A stretch of 64,000 nucleotides of DNA from Thermodesulfobacterium sp. GTDB taxonomy: Bacteria > Desulfobacterota > Thermodesulfobacteria > Thermodesulfobacteriales > Thermodesulfobacteriaceae. The stretch is taken from positions 33,339 to 97,338 of the forward strand of contig JACDNX010000008.1 of NCBI GenBank assembly GCA_017656385.1. The letters are read 5' to 3'. The translations under genes were made by a program, and so were the position numbers. Positions 34,369 through 43,350 of this stretch are shown piece by piece; positions within the stretch are counted from its first letter, which is position 1, and each line of letters opens with the position of its first letter. The notes under the pieces were generated by a model. It was given only the letters and a program-made list of their open reading frames with translations. It searched no databases and was not told where the DNA came from.

Positions 34369-35339
34369 AACGCAAATTTACCAGAATACCTATTTCTAAC
34401 ACCGTAGAGTTTTTCTGGCAGAATAAAAGCTATCAAGGAGTTTTGAAAAATGTAAGCTATGGTGGATTATTTGTTAAAAGCAAAATTGTTCCTACCTTAA
34501 ACGAAGAAATTCCTCTTGTTCTCTTTTTAGGGGAGAAAGGAGCTATTTTTAAATTATTTTTAAAGGGAAAAATAGTAAGAACTGAGCCAGAAGGTTTTGC
34601 TGTTAAATATACTTACATTTCTCCCGAAAGTTTTGAGCATTTTAAAAATTTTATTGCTTATAATTATCCTTCTTCAGATAAGGCAGAAAAAGATCTTTAC
34701 AGATTTCTGGGAGAAGCTCATCCACTGGTTAGAAGCTTTATAAATTTAAACATTTCGGTTTTGAAAGAAGAGCTTTTGAAATATATTTTAGATAGAGCTT
34801 TTTTGTATAGCCCTGAAAAGCCTTTTATTCTTTCAAGTGGTAAAGAAAGTCCTTATTATTTAGATTGCAGAAGAATTACTCTCTACTCTTTAACTTTTGA
34901 TTTAATAGGTGCTTTATTCTGGCAGAAAATTAAGTATCTCAGGGTAGACGGTGTTGCAGGAATGAGTATTGGTGCAGATCCTATAGTGTGTTCTATTCTT
35001 GCAAAATCAGCAGAAGAAAAAGTTTCCTTAGAGGGGCTTTTGGTAAGAAAAGAGCCTAAAAAGTATGGAACCCAGAGGCAGATAGAAGGTAATGTAAGAA
35101 AAGGTATGGATATTGTAGTTGTAGAAGATGTGGTGACAACAGGTGGCTCGGTTCTTAAAGCTGCTGAAGTGCTTGAAAAAGAAGGTTTTGAGATCATTAA
35201 GATACTTGCTTTAATTGATAGAGAAGAGGGAGGAAGAGAAAATATAGAAACTAAAGGATACGATTTTGAGGCTCTTTTTACTTTAAGCGAGATTATAAAA
35301 AAGTATCAGCAGGGAGTAGTGTCAGAAAGTAAAATATAA
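34365..35339 (+). CDS. pyrE: PilZ domain fused to orotate phosphoribosyltransferase
   Basis: 324 residues from the ATG that overlaps the feoA stop (ATGA); an upstream ATG at 34344 is possible. Residues 1 to ~105 are a PilZ domain with both c-di-GMP motifs, RKFTR (R3xxxR7) and NVSYGG (N29xS31xxG34). From ~115 onward it is a complete orotate phosphoribosyltransferase: FILSSGKESPYYLDCRR, VDGVAGMSIGADPIVCSIL, VRKEPKKYGTQRQIEG, and the PRPP loop VVVEDVVTTGGSVLKA. OPRT makes OMP from orotate in pyrimidine synthesis. The fusion implies that c-di-GMP could control pyrimidine supply, or that the fusion places the enzyme; this is inference. Confidence 0.88.
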   Translation: MKRKFTRIPISNTVEFFWQNKSYQGVLKNVSYGGLFVKSKIVPTLNEEIPLVLFLGEKGAIFKLFLKGKIVRTEPEGFAVKYTYISPESFEHFKNFIAYNYPSSDKAEKDLYRFLGEAHPLVRSFINLNISVLKEELLKYILDRAFLYSPEKPFILSSGKESPYYLDCRRITLYSLTFDLIGALFWQKIKYLRVDGVAGMSIGADPIVCSILAKSAEEKVSLEGLLVRKEPKKYGTQRQIEGNVRKGMDIVVVEDVVTTGGSVLKAAEVLEKEGFEIIKILALIDREEGGRENIETKGYDFEALFTLSEIIKKYQQGVVSESKI

Positions 35340-35353
35340 AAAGGAGAAACGGT

Positions 35354-36382
35354 GTGAGAAAAATAATATGGATTTTAAGTTTTTTTATAATCTTTGCGAT
35401 TTATGGTTGTAAAAAAGCTTCTGAAAGGACAGAGGTGAAAAAGTTTCTTAACGGAGCAGGTGCAAGTTTTCCTTATCCACTTTATGCAAACTGGGCGGCT
35501 GGATACTATAAACTCACAGGGATTAAAATTAACTATCAATCTATTGGTTCTGGAGGAGGTATCAGGCAGATTGCGGAAAAGACGGTTGATTTCGGAGCAA
35601 GTGATATGCCTCTTCCTCCAGAGGAAGTAGAAAGTAAAAAACTTTTGCAATTTCCCACAGTTATAGGTGCTATTGTTCCTGTGGTTAACCTTCCTGAAGT
35701 TAAGAATTCTCACCTGATTCTTGATGGAAAAACTCTTTGTGGGATCTATTTGGGGGAAATTATCAAATGGAATGATCCCAGAATAAAGGCTTTAAATCCA
35801 GAGCTTGAGCTACCAGCTAATTCCATAACTCCTGTATATAGAGCTGATGCATCTGGGACTACAGCAATTTTTACCAAATATTTAAGTCAGGTGTGTAATG
35901 ACTGGAAAAAAGAGGTGGGTTTTGGAACTGCTGTAAAATGGCCTATTGGTATAGGTGCTAAAGGAAATGAAGGAGTAGCTAATTATGTTAAAAGAACTCC
36001 TTATACCATAGGATATGTGGAAATAGCATACGCTGTTCAAAATAGACTTTTTTATGTAAGACTTAAAAACTCAGCAGGTAATGTAGTTGAGCCAGAAGAA
36101 AAAAATATTAAAGAGGCAACCCTTTATTCAAGTCTTGATCCTTCCAAACATTTTTATGCTTGGCTTACCAATGCTCCGGGGAAAGAAGCTTGGCCTATTG
36201 TGGGAGCAACTTATATTCTTCTTTCCAGAGAAAAGAAAGATACTAACAAAGAGGTGATTAAATTTTTTGACTGGGCATTTAAAAATGGAGACCAAGTAGC
36301 CGAAAATTTGACTTATGTTCCTCTTCCTGAAGAGATAAAAGAAAAAATTAGATTTTACTGGAAGAAATACGAAATATATTAA
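35354..36382 (+). CDS. pstS: PstS, phosphate-binding lipoprotein of the Pst ABC transporter
   Basis: 342 residues, GTG start. It is a lipoprotein with a hydrophobic signal and lipobox FAIYGC (Cys19). The body shows LNGAGASFPYPLYANWA, YQSIGSGGGIRQI, DFGASDMPL and YRADASGTTAIFTKYL, the phosphate-binding loops of PstS. It binds phosphate in the periplasm and delivers it to PstC/PstA. It follows the PilZ-OPRT gene by 14 bp, so pst is probably partly co-transcribed with it. Confidence 0.94.
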   Translation: MRKIIWILSFFIIFAIYGCKKASERTEVKKFLNGAGASFPYPLYANWAAGYYKLTGIKINYQSIGSGGGIRQIAEKTVDFGASDMPLPPEEVESKKLLQFPTVIGAIVPVVNLPEVKNSHLILDGKTLCGIYLGEIIKWNDPRIKALNPELELPANSITPVYRADASGTTAIFTKYLSQVCNDWKKEVGFGTAVKWPIGIGAKGNEGVANYVKRTPYTIGYVEIAYAVQNRLFYVRLKNSAGNVVEPEEKNIKEATLYSSLDPSKHFYAWLTNAPGKEAWPIVGATYILLSREKKDTNKEVIKFFDWAFKNGDQVAENLTYVPLPEEIKEKIRFYWKKYEIY

Positions 36383-36492
36383 AATACTCAACTAATTCAA
36401 ACAAATTTCGGCTTGAAAAAATATCATAAGTTATTAGAATAAAACCAGATTTTTAATGTAAGCTTACTCTTTTTTTCTTCTCAGGTTTGTAA

Positions 36493-37428
36493 GTGGAAAA
36501 AAGAGGTCACTATTTAGAAATAATAATAAAAAACTTTTTAGGTTTCTGGGCTCTTTTTTCTGGATTTCTTTTTCCTTTTATCATATTTTTAATTCTATTT
36601 TATGAATCCCGTTTAGCTATTAAAAACTTTGGTATAGTTAAATTTTTAACCACTTCTACCTGGGATCCTGTTTCTCAAACTTTTGGTGGTTTACCCATGA
36701 TTGTTGGCACATTAATAAGCACCTTTATAGCGGTACTGATTGCAGCACCTGTAGCAATAGGAATAGCTATTTTTATTACAGAACTTGCTCCTTCATGGTT
36801 AAAGGGTGTTATCACAAGTGCTATAGAACTTCTGGCAGCTATACCCAGTATAATATACGGAATGTGGGGATTTTTAATATTAGCCAATTTTATGAGATCC
36901 TATGTAGAACCTTTTTTGCAAAAAATATTTTCTCCTTTCCCTTTACTGGGAAAGCTTTTTTCTGGTCCTCCCACAGGAATAGATGTTTTTACCACATCCT
37001 TAGTTTTGTCCATAATGATTATTCCTTTTATGGCTTCGGTTGTAAAAGATTCTTTCAATTTAGTTCCCTCAGTTATGAAGGAATCAGCTTACAGCTTAGG
37101 GGCAACCAAATGGGAAGTTATTAAAGATGTGGTTATACCTTATACTATTTCAGGTATTACAGGAGGACTTGTTCTTTCAACAGGTAGAGCTTTGGGAGAA
37201 ACTATGGCAGTAACTTTTCTGGCAGGAAATGTGGCTCAAATTCCATCCTCTCTGTTTTATCCTTTTACAACTATAACAGTTGCTTTGGCAAATCAGTTTA
37301 CTGAAGCAGATACACCTCTTTATCTTTCTTCTCTTTTTTATTTATCTCTTATTCTTTTTGTTCTTTCGTTTATAATACTTAGTTTTGCCAAAATTATGGT
37401 ATTACGCTTGCAGAAGAGATGGAAATGA
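36493..37428 (+). CDS. pstC: PstC, phosphate ABC transporter permease
   Basis: 311 residues, GTG start, six membrane helices. The permease EAA loop is ESAYSLGATKWEVIKDVVIP, and GGLPMIVGTLISTF and TGRALGETMAVTFLAGN are conserved PstC stretches. A 110-bp gap follows pstS, the only large gap in this run. The end overlaps pstA by 10 bp. Confidence 0.94.
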   Translation: MEKRGHYLEIIIKNFLGFWALFSGFLFPFIIFLILFYESRLAIKNFGIVKFLTTSTWDPVSQTFGGLPMIVGTLISTFIAVLIAAPVAIGIAIFITELAPSWLKGVITSAIELLAAIPSIIYGMWGFLILANFMRSYVEPFLQKIFSPFPLLGKLFSGPPTGIDVFTTSLVLSIMIIPFMASVVKDSFNLVPSVMKESAYSLGATKWEVIKDVVIPYTISGITGGLVLSTGRALGETMAVTFLAGNVAQIPSSLFYPFTTITVALANQFTEADTPLYLSSLFYLSLILFVLSFIILSFAKIMVLRLQKRWK

Positions 37429-38288
37429 GAATATATAGAAGAAAAGTGATTAACGGTGTTATGCTTTTTATTTCTTTTTTGACTGCTTTATATGGATTAT
37501 TCTGGCTTTTTTGGATTTTGGGGACTTTATTTGTAAATGGTTTCAGATATCTTACTCTTGACCTTTTTTTGCAAGATCCCACACCCCCTGGCATTGAAGG
37601 TGGTGGGCTGAGACATGCTTTTGTTGGACACATCATTATAACTTCATTAGCTACTCTAATAGGTATTCCTATCGGGGTTTGTGCTGGAATTTATTATGCA
37701 GAGTATGGTAGAAATTCCAAATTTTTTATGGCACTTAAAAACATTACTGATATAATGGTGAGCACACCATCTATTATTATGGGTGCAGTGATGTATGCTT
37801 TAATGGTAGTTCCTTTTAAGCAGTTTAATGCCCTTTCTGGAATTTTGGCTTTAGCACTTCTTATGGTTCCTGTTATAAGTGTTACAACATATGAAATGCT
37901 GGATCTGGTGCCGCATACCTTAAGAGAGGCAGCTTATGCACTTGGAGCGTATAAATGGCAGATTATAAAAGATGTTACCTTAAGAGCTGCTAAGTTTGGA
38001 ATCTTGACTGGTATTCTTCTGGGGGTGGCAAGAATTTCTGGAGAAACAGCTCCTCTTCTTTTTACATCCTTTAACAATGCTTATCTTTCTTTTGATCTTT
38101 TCAAACCAATGGCTACCCTTACTGTAACCGTTTTTAATTACATAATGGGACCTTATGATTACTGGCATAAGCAAGCCTGGGCTGCTGCTTTGTTTTTAAC
38201 ACTTTTGGTGCTGGTGCTCTCTCTACTTGCAAAAGCCCTTCTTTATTTTGGAACTCTCAATCCTTTTAAATGGAAAGAAAAAAGATAG
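37419..38288 (+). CDS. pstA: PstA, phosphate ABC transporter permease
   Basis: 289 residues with about six membrane helices. [43 protein letters not shown], the EAA loop [19 protein letters not shown], and [11 protein letters not shown] are PstA signatures. It forms the inner-membrane channel with PstC. The start may be the ATG at 37419 or 37425, both overlapping the pstC end. Confidence 0.94.
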   Translation: MEMRIYRRKVINGVMLFISFLTALYGLFWLFWILGTLFVNGFRYLTLDLFLQDPTPPGIEGGGLRHAFVGHIIITSLATLIGIPIGVCAGIYYAEYGRNSKFFMALKNITDIMVSTPSIIMGAVMYALMVVPFKQFNALSGILALALLMVPVISVTTYEMLDLVPHTLREAAYALGAYKWQIIKDVTLRAAKFGILTGILLGVARISGETAPLLFTSFNNAYLSFDLFKPMATLTVTVFNYIMGPYDYWHKQAWAAALFLTLLVLVLSLLAKALLYFGTLNPFKWKEKR

Positions 38289-38301
38289 TCAAGGAGACGA
38301 A

Positions 38302-39060
38302 ATGAAAAAAAACATAGAAATAGAGGTAAAAAATCTAAATTTTTATTACGGAGAGAAACTTGTTCTTAAAAATATCAATTTATCTATTTATAGAAATAAA
38401 ATTACTGCTTTAATAGGCCCATCTGGTTGTGGAAAAACTACCTTTTTAAGGTGTCTGAATAGAATGCATGATTTGTATGTGGGAAACAGATATGAAGGGG
38501 AGATAATTTTTGAAGGGAAAAACATTTTGGACAAAAATGTAGATCTGATAAGTCTTAGAGCTAAAATAGGAATGGTTTTTCAGAAGCCAACCCCTTTTCC
38601 GATGAGTATATTTGATAATGTAGCCTATGGATTGAGATTGAAAGGTATTAAGGGTTCTGAACTAAAGGAAAGGGTTGAAAAAGCTCTTATAGATGCAGCT
38701 CTTTGGGATGAGGTAAAGGATAAACTGAGGGAAAGTGCTTTTTCTCTTTCTGGAGGGCAACAGCAAAGACTCTGTATAGCGAGGGCTATCGCAGTAGAGC
38801 CCAAGGTGCTTTTATTTGATGAACCAACCTCTGCTCTTGATCCCATTTCTACTTCGAAAATAGAAGAACTGATTGTAAAGTTGAAGTCAAAAATAACTAT
38901 AGTAATAGTTACTCATAACATGCAACAGGCAGCAAGAATATCTGATTATACAGCTTTTATGTATTTGGGAGAATTGATAGAGATTGGTCCAACAGAAAAA
39001 GTTTTTACTACACCAGAAAAGAAACTAACAGAAGACTATATTACAGGAAGATTTGGTTAA
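38302..39060 (+). CDS. pstB: PstB, phosphate ABC transporter ATP-binding protein
   Basis: 252 residues from the ATG at 38302, preceded by AAGGAGACGA; an in-frame ATG inside pstA at 38227 is rejected. Walker A is [19 protein letters not shown], the Q loop is [10 protein letters not shown], the signature is [16 protein letters not shown] and Walker B is [13 protein letters not shown]. It powers phosphate uptake. A phoU gene, which usually follows, is absent; argJ comes 12 bp later. Confidence 0.95.
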   Translation: MKKNIEIEVKNLNFYYGEKLVLKNINLSIYRNKITALIGPSGCGKTTFLRCLNRMHDLYVGNRYEGEIIFEGKNILDKNVDLISLRAKIGMVFQKPTPFPMSIFDNVAYGLRLKGIKGSELKERVEKALIDAALWDEVKDKLRESAFSLSGGQQQRLCIARAIAVEPKVLLFDEPTSALDPISTSKIEELIVKLKSKITIVIVTHNMQQAARISDYTAFMYLGELIEIGPTEKVFTTPEKKLTEDYITGRFG

Positions 39061-39072
39061 AAAGGAGAGATT

Positions 39073-40218
39073 ATGCTTATTCCAAAAGGTTTTCTTTTTT
39101 CAGGAGTTAGTTGTGGAATAAAGGAAAATAAACCTGATCTTGGTTTGATTTATTCTCCCAGAGAACTTACTTGCTGGGGAGTTTTTACTACGAATACAGT
39201 AAAAGCTGCTTCTGTTTTACTTGGGAAAAAATTTATCAGGCAAAAGGAGATTTATGGTGTAATAGCTAACAGCGGAGTTGCTAATGCCTGCACAGGAGAG
39301 GAGGGAGTTAAAAAGGCTCTAACTCTTATAAAAGAGGTTTCAAAAAGATTAAGTATCCCATATAAAAGTTTACTTCCAGCTTCAACAGGAGTGATAGGAG
39401 AACAATTACCCTTAGAAAAGATTTTACCAAAAATTGATGATCTAATCTCTGGTCTTTCAGCTCAAAATTATATCCACTTTGCTAAGGCAATTATGACTAC
39501 TGATACCTTTCCCAAAGTAGTATTTAAAAAAACAGAAGAAGATATAGTGATACTCGGGGTAGCCAAAGGGGCTGGAATGATAGCCCCCAATATGGCTACC
39601 ATGCTTGCCTTTATTTTAACTGATGCTCAAGTTTCTAAGGATTACTTAAAAAGAGTTCTTCCTAAAATAGTAGACCATAGTTTTAACAGAATTAGTGTGG
39701 ATGGAGATACCAGTACAAACGATACAGTATATATGTTGTGCAGTAATCTTAAAGAAGTTAGAAACTGGGAAAAATTTGAAGCTACCTGCTTAGAAGTGGC
39801 TAAGGAACTGGCATATCTTATAGTTAAAGATGGAGAAGGGGCGAGTAAAGTTATAAAAATTGTGATAAAAGGAGCTCAGACCAAAAAAGAGGCAAAATTA
39901 CTTGCTAACTCCGTTGCTAATTCACTTTTGGTGAAAACAGCTTTTTACGGTGAAGACCCAAACTGGGGAAGAATACTTTCAGCACTTGGAAAAACAGGAA
40001 TTAAATTTGTTCCAGAAGAAATAGAAATTTATCTCAACGGAGTACCTTGGATTGCCAATTTAAAAGTTTTAAAAAATGAGGAGAAAATTAAAGAAGAAAT
40101 GAGAAAACCTGAGATAGAGCTCTTAATCAAACTTAAAAAAGGGAAATTAAGCTGTGAAGTTTTAACCACTGATTTAACTGAAGAGTATATCCGAATAAAT
40201 GCACATTACAGGACATGA
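39073..40218 (+). CDS. argJ: ArgJ, glutamate N-acetyltransferase / amino-acid acetyltransferase
   Basis: 381 residues, full length. The autocleavage site is in GAGMIAPNMATMLAFILTDA, where the Thr becomes the N-terminal nucleophile of the beta chain. Other conserved parts are IANSGVANACTGEEG, STGVIGEQLP, ISVDGDTSTNDT and the ending RINAHYRT. It moves the acetyl group from N-acetylornithine to glutamate in the cyclic arginine pathway. It overlaps surE by 4 bp. Confidence 0.94.
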   Translation: MLIPKGFLFSGVSCGIKENKPDLGLIYSPRELTCWGVFTTNTVKAASVLLGKKFIRQKEIYGVIANSGVANACTGEEGVKKALTLIKEVSKRLSIPYKSLLPASTGVIGEQLPLEKILPKIDDLISGLSAQNYIHFAKAIMTTDTFPKVVFKKTEEDIVILGVAKGAGMIAPNMATMLAFILTDAQVSKDYLKRVLPKIVDHSFNRISVDGDTSTNDTVYMLCSNLKEVRNWEKFEATCLEVAKELAYLIVKDGEGASKVIKIVIKGAQTKKEAKLLANSVANSLLVKTAFYGEDPNWGRILSALGKTGIKFVPEEIEIYLNGVPWIANLKVLKNEEKIKEEMRKPEIELLIKLKKGKLSCEVLTTDLTEEYIRINAHYRT

Positions 40219-40979
40219 AAATATTACTTACAAATGACGACGGAATTTATGCAGAGGGTCTCTGTGCTTTATACGAAGTTTTAAGTCTTGAACATCAGGT
40301 TTATATAGTTGCTCCTGAATCTGAAAGAAGTGCTGTAGGACATGCTATCACCATAGAACAACCCTTAAGAGTTACAAAAGTCAGAAGAGGAAAGTATTTC
40401 TGTGGTTATGCTATAAATGGAACACCTGCTGATTGTGTAAAACTTGCCATTTATGAACTTGTAGGATCTGTAGATCTTGTGATTTCTGGTATTAACAGAG
40501 GAGCAAATGTAGGAATTAATCTTTTATACTCTGGAACAGTTTCAGCAGCAACTGAAGCAAAAATACTTGGATATCCTTCTATTGCAGTCTCTATAGACGC
40601 TTATAAAGATATAGATTATTGCTTTGCAGCAAATTTTATAGGTGTTTTTGTAAAATATATTTTTAGTTTACCCCTTGATTTACCTTTCTGTTTAAATATA
40701 AACATACCACACATAAACCCACACAAGATTAAAGGAATTAAATTTGTCAGGCAATCAACAGCTAAGCTGAAAGAAATTTTTGACAGAAGAATTGATCTTC
40801 ACGATAGAATATATTACTGGCAGGGAGCAGAAGAACATACAGAAAAAGATCTTGATACAGATGTGATAGCTCTAAAAGAAGGATATATTACTATCACACC
40901 CATTCATTTTGATTTAACAAATTATTCTTCTTTAAATAAACTTAAACAGATCAAAAATAAACTTGTTATAGAATTTTAA
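40215..40979 (+). CDS. surE: SurE, 5'/3'-nucleotidase
   Basis: 254 residues. The metal-binding N terminus ILLTNDDGIYAEGL, APESERSAVGHAIT, NGTPADCVKLA and SGINRGANVGINLLYSGTVSAATE are all present. SurE is a stationary-phase phosphatase of nucleoside monophosphates. Here it ends the fur-to-surE gene run. Confidence 0.94.
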   Translation: MKILLTNDDGIYAEGLCALYEVLSLEHQVYIVAPESERSAVGHAITIEQPLRVTKVRRGKYFCGYAINGTPADCVKLAIYELVGSVDLVISGINRGANVGINLLYSGTVSAATEAKILGYPSIAVSIDAYKDIDYCFAANFIGVFVKYIFSLPLDLPFCLNINIPHINPHKIKGIKFVRQSTAKLKEIFDRRIDLHDRIYYWQGAEEHTEKDLDTDVIALKEGYITITPIHFDLTNYSSLNKLKQIKNKLVIEF

Positions 40980-41088
40980 AAACTTTTACTTTTTATTGAA
41001 ACTCGTTTTTTATCTATCTTGATATTTGTAAAATTTAATTTAATTTTATATAAAAAAGAAAATTAAAATATAATATCGGAGGTAATAA

Positions 41089-41322
41089 ATGAGAAAGAGA
41101 GGAAGAACAATAACAATTGAAGATGTTAAGTTTGTATATGAAAATTATGCTAATATGAGTGCTTCTGAGATAGCAGAGAAATTAGGGATAAGCAAATTTC
41201 AAGTAAACAAGATTGTAAATGAACTGAGAAAAAGAGGGGTTAACATTCCTAAAAAGATTGGGAAAAAAGTTAATGTTTATGATAGATTTGTAGAAGAATT
41301 GAAGAAAAAAGGAAAACTTTGA
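41089..41322 (+). CDS. Small helix-turn-helix protein
   Basis: 77 residues with a HTH (SASEIAEKLGISKFQVNKIV NE) after a basic N terminus, and a Lys-rich tail. The ribosome binding site CGGAGGT is good. It overlaps the end of convergent ribF by 46 bp. It resembles small DNA-binding regulators of thermophilic deltaproteobacteria, but I cannot name a family or target. Confidence 0.7.
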   Translation: MRKRGRTITIEDVKFVYENYANMSASEIAEKLGISKFQVNKIVNELRKRGVNIPKKIGKKVNVYDRFVEELKKKGKL

Positions 41323-42236
41323 GATAAAATTTTGTCTATTAGTTCACAATCTTTTTTTATTTGAGTTTTAAGTTCCTCTGTAGAGGAAAATTTTTTCTCT
41401 TCTCTTATGTGTTTAATTATTTCAACTTTTAATGTTTTGCCATAAATTTCTTTGTTAAAGTTAAAAATATACACTTCTACTGAGAAATCTTTTTCTTCAA
41501 AAGTTGGTCTTTTGCCTATGTTTAAAGCACCCTTAAATTTTTCTCCGTTTACAGTGACCAGAACTGCATAAACTCCTGCAGGAGGAAGCATTTTCAGAGG
41601 AGAAACTTCTATATTGGCTGTGGGAAATCCAAGATTTTTACCTCTTCCTTTACCCTTTATCACTTTACCCAAGATAAAATAAGGTCTACCAAGAAGTTTG
41701 TTTGCTTCTTCAATCTGTGCTTTTGCTATAAGATTTCTTATTGTAGAGCTTGAAATTGTAACACCGTTTAAAATTACAGGAGGGACAGCTTTTACTATAA
41801 AGTTGTATTTTTGTGCTATTTGCTCAAGATAGTCTACATTTCCCATTTTTTTCTTACCAAATCGGAAATTGAACCCTACTATTACTCCCTTTGCTCTGAG
41901 TTTATCTACTATATATTCCTGAACGAACAGGTCCGGAGAAAGTTCGGAGAGTGTTTTGGTGAATGGAATCAACAAGAGGTTTTTTATTTTTGATGCAGAA
42001 AGCAGATGAATTTTTTCTTCCAGGGTAGTTAGAAGTTTAAATTCGGATTCTGGGAAAAGAACCATGCGTGGATGCGGATCAAAGGACACTATCACAGGTT
42101 CAGATTTTAAAGCACTTGATAGATTAAGGGTCTCCTCAAAAAGTGTTTGGTGCCCCAGGTGAATTCCGTCAAAGCTTCCTATAGTAATTACTGTTTCAAA
42201 AGGGAGAGGTAAGTCCTTAGGGGTATAAATTTTCAA
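41277..42236 (-). CDS. ribF: RibF, bifunctional riboflavin kinase/FAD synthetase
   Basis: 319 residues from the TTG at 42236, which has GGAGGGA at the right distance, overlapping the carA stop by 20 bp. An ATG at 42287 is open but would overlap carA by 71 bp and adds a hydrophobic leader unlike the family. The FAD-synthetase half has TIGSFDGIHLGHQTLF, VIVSFDPHPRMVLF and SSSTIRNLI. The kinase half has GKGRGKNLGFPTANI, GVYAVLVTVNG and LNIGKRPTF. It makes FMN and FAD. Confidence 0.93.
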   Translation of the reverse strand: MKIYTPKDLPLPFETVITIGSFDGIHLGHQTLFEETLNLSSALKSEPVIVSFDPHPRMVLFPESEFKLLTTLEEKIHLLSASKIKNLLLIPFTKTLSELSPDLFVQEYIVDKLRAKGVIVGFNFRFGKKKMGNVDYLEQIAQKYNFIVKAVPPVILNGVTISSSTIRNLIAKAQIEEANKLLGRPYFILGKVIKGKGRGKNLGFPTANIEVSPLKMLPPAGVYAVLVTVNGEKFKGALNIGKRPTFEEKDFSVEVYIFNFNKEIYGKTLKVEIIKHIREEKKFSSTEELKTQIKKDCELIDKILSQSFPFFFNSSTNLS

Positions 42237-43350
42237 TCTTTCCCTCCAGAAGATTGAGAAAACTGTCAAAAAGATAGACAGAATCATGGGGTCCAGGAGC
42301 GTTTTCTGGATGATACTGCACAGACATAGCTTTCATCTCAGGCACAAAAATGCCTTCAAGAGTTTCATCATTTAAATTTACATGAGTTACTACAGCATAT
42401 TCTGGAAGTTCTTCTTTTTTGACACAAAATCCGTGATTTTGAGAAGTAATTTCTACTTTTTTATTAAAAAGATTTAATACAGGATGGTTTATTCCCCGAT
42501 GTCCAAATTTAAGTTTATAGGTTGTTGCACCAAGGGCCTGTCCCAAAATTTGATGTCCTAAACATATTCCAAAAACGGGCTTTTTGCCGAGAAGTTCTCT
42601 CACATTTTTAACTATGGTGGTTAAAGGTGCTGGATCCCCTGGTCCATTTGAGACAAAAATTCCATCAGGATTGTGAGAAAGTATTTCAGATGGATCAGTG
42701 TAAGCAGGAAAAATCAAACATTCGCAATTTCTTTCGGTAAAAAGCCTGAGTTGATTTAACTTTAAACCACAATCAATAACTGCTATTTTATATTTAGCAT
42801 TACCTTTAAATGCTTTATAGTTTTCTTTGCCATCTTTTCCAAAGTAATAAGGTTCTTTACAGGTTACATATTGAACAAGATCTCTGCCTACATAATCTGG
42901 ACTTTCTTTAACTTTTTTCAGAAACTTTTTTGGATCAAGGGTCTCTGTGGTTATACCACCTTTCATAGCACCGTAAAGTCTGAGATGTCGTGTAAGGGCT
43001 CTGGTGTCTATTCCTTCTATTCCCAGAACATTATTTTCAGAAAGCCACTCTCCCAGAGATTTCTCAGCTCGCCAGTTGCTGTAAAAATTCTGATACTCTC
43101 TTACAATAAATCCTGCTACCTGTATTCTTTCACTTTCCATATCTTCTCGGTTTATTCCATAATTTCCAATAAGAGGATAGGTCATGGTAACAATTTGCCC
43201 ATAATAAGAGGGATCTGTGAGGATTTCCTGATATCCCGTCATTCCAGTGTTGAAAACAATTTCTCCAAATGTTTCCCCTCTTACAGTGAAAGAGTAACCC
43301 CAGAAATGAGTTCCATCTTCTAACATAACAAGAGCTTTATGCTTTTTCAT
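42217..43350 (-). CDS. carA: CarA, carbamoyl-phosphate synthase small (glutaminase) subunit
   Basis: 377 residues from the ATG at 43350, 6 nt after GGAG; a GTG at 43362 lies inside that ribosome binding site. The class I amidotransferase triad is visible: nucleophile Cys in FGICLGHQILGQALG, and the His and Glu in VQYHPENAPGPHDSVYLF. The N-terminal LEDGTHFWGYSF, MTGYQEILTDPSY and GIDTRALTRHLR are CarA-specific. It supplies ammonia to CarB, which is not in this window. Confidence 0.95.
   Translation of the reverse strand: MKKHKALVMLEDGTHFWGYSFTVRGETFGEIVFNTGMTGYQEILTDPSYYGQIVTMTYPLIGNYGINREDMESERIQVAGFIVREYQNFYSNWRAEKSLGEWLSENNVLGIEGIDTRALTRHLRLYGAMKGGITTETLDPKKFLKKVKESPDYVGRDLVQYVTCKEPYYFGKDGKENYKAFKGNAKYKIAVIDCGLKLNQLRLFTERNCECLIFPAYTDPSEILSHNPDGIFVSNGPGDPAPLTTIVKNVRELLGKKPVFGICLGHQILGQALGATTYKLKFGHRGINHPVLNLFNKKVEITSQNHGFCVKKEELPEYAVVTHVNLNDETLEGIFVPEMKAMSVQYHPENAPGPHDSVYLFDSFLNLLEGKIENLYP

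Noticed and set aside
42237..42287. ATG start for ribF at 42287
   Set aside because: The added residues are unlike RibF and lie inside carA; the TTG at 42236 has a well-placed GGAGGGA.
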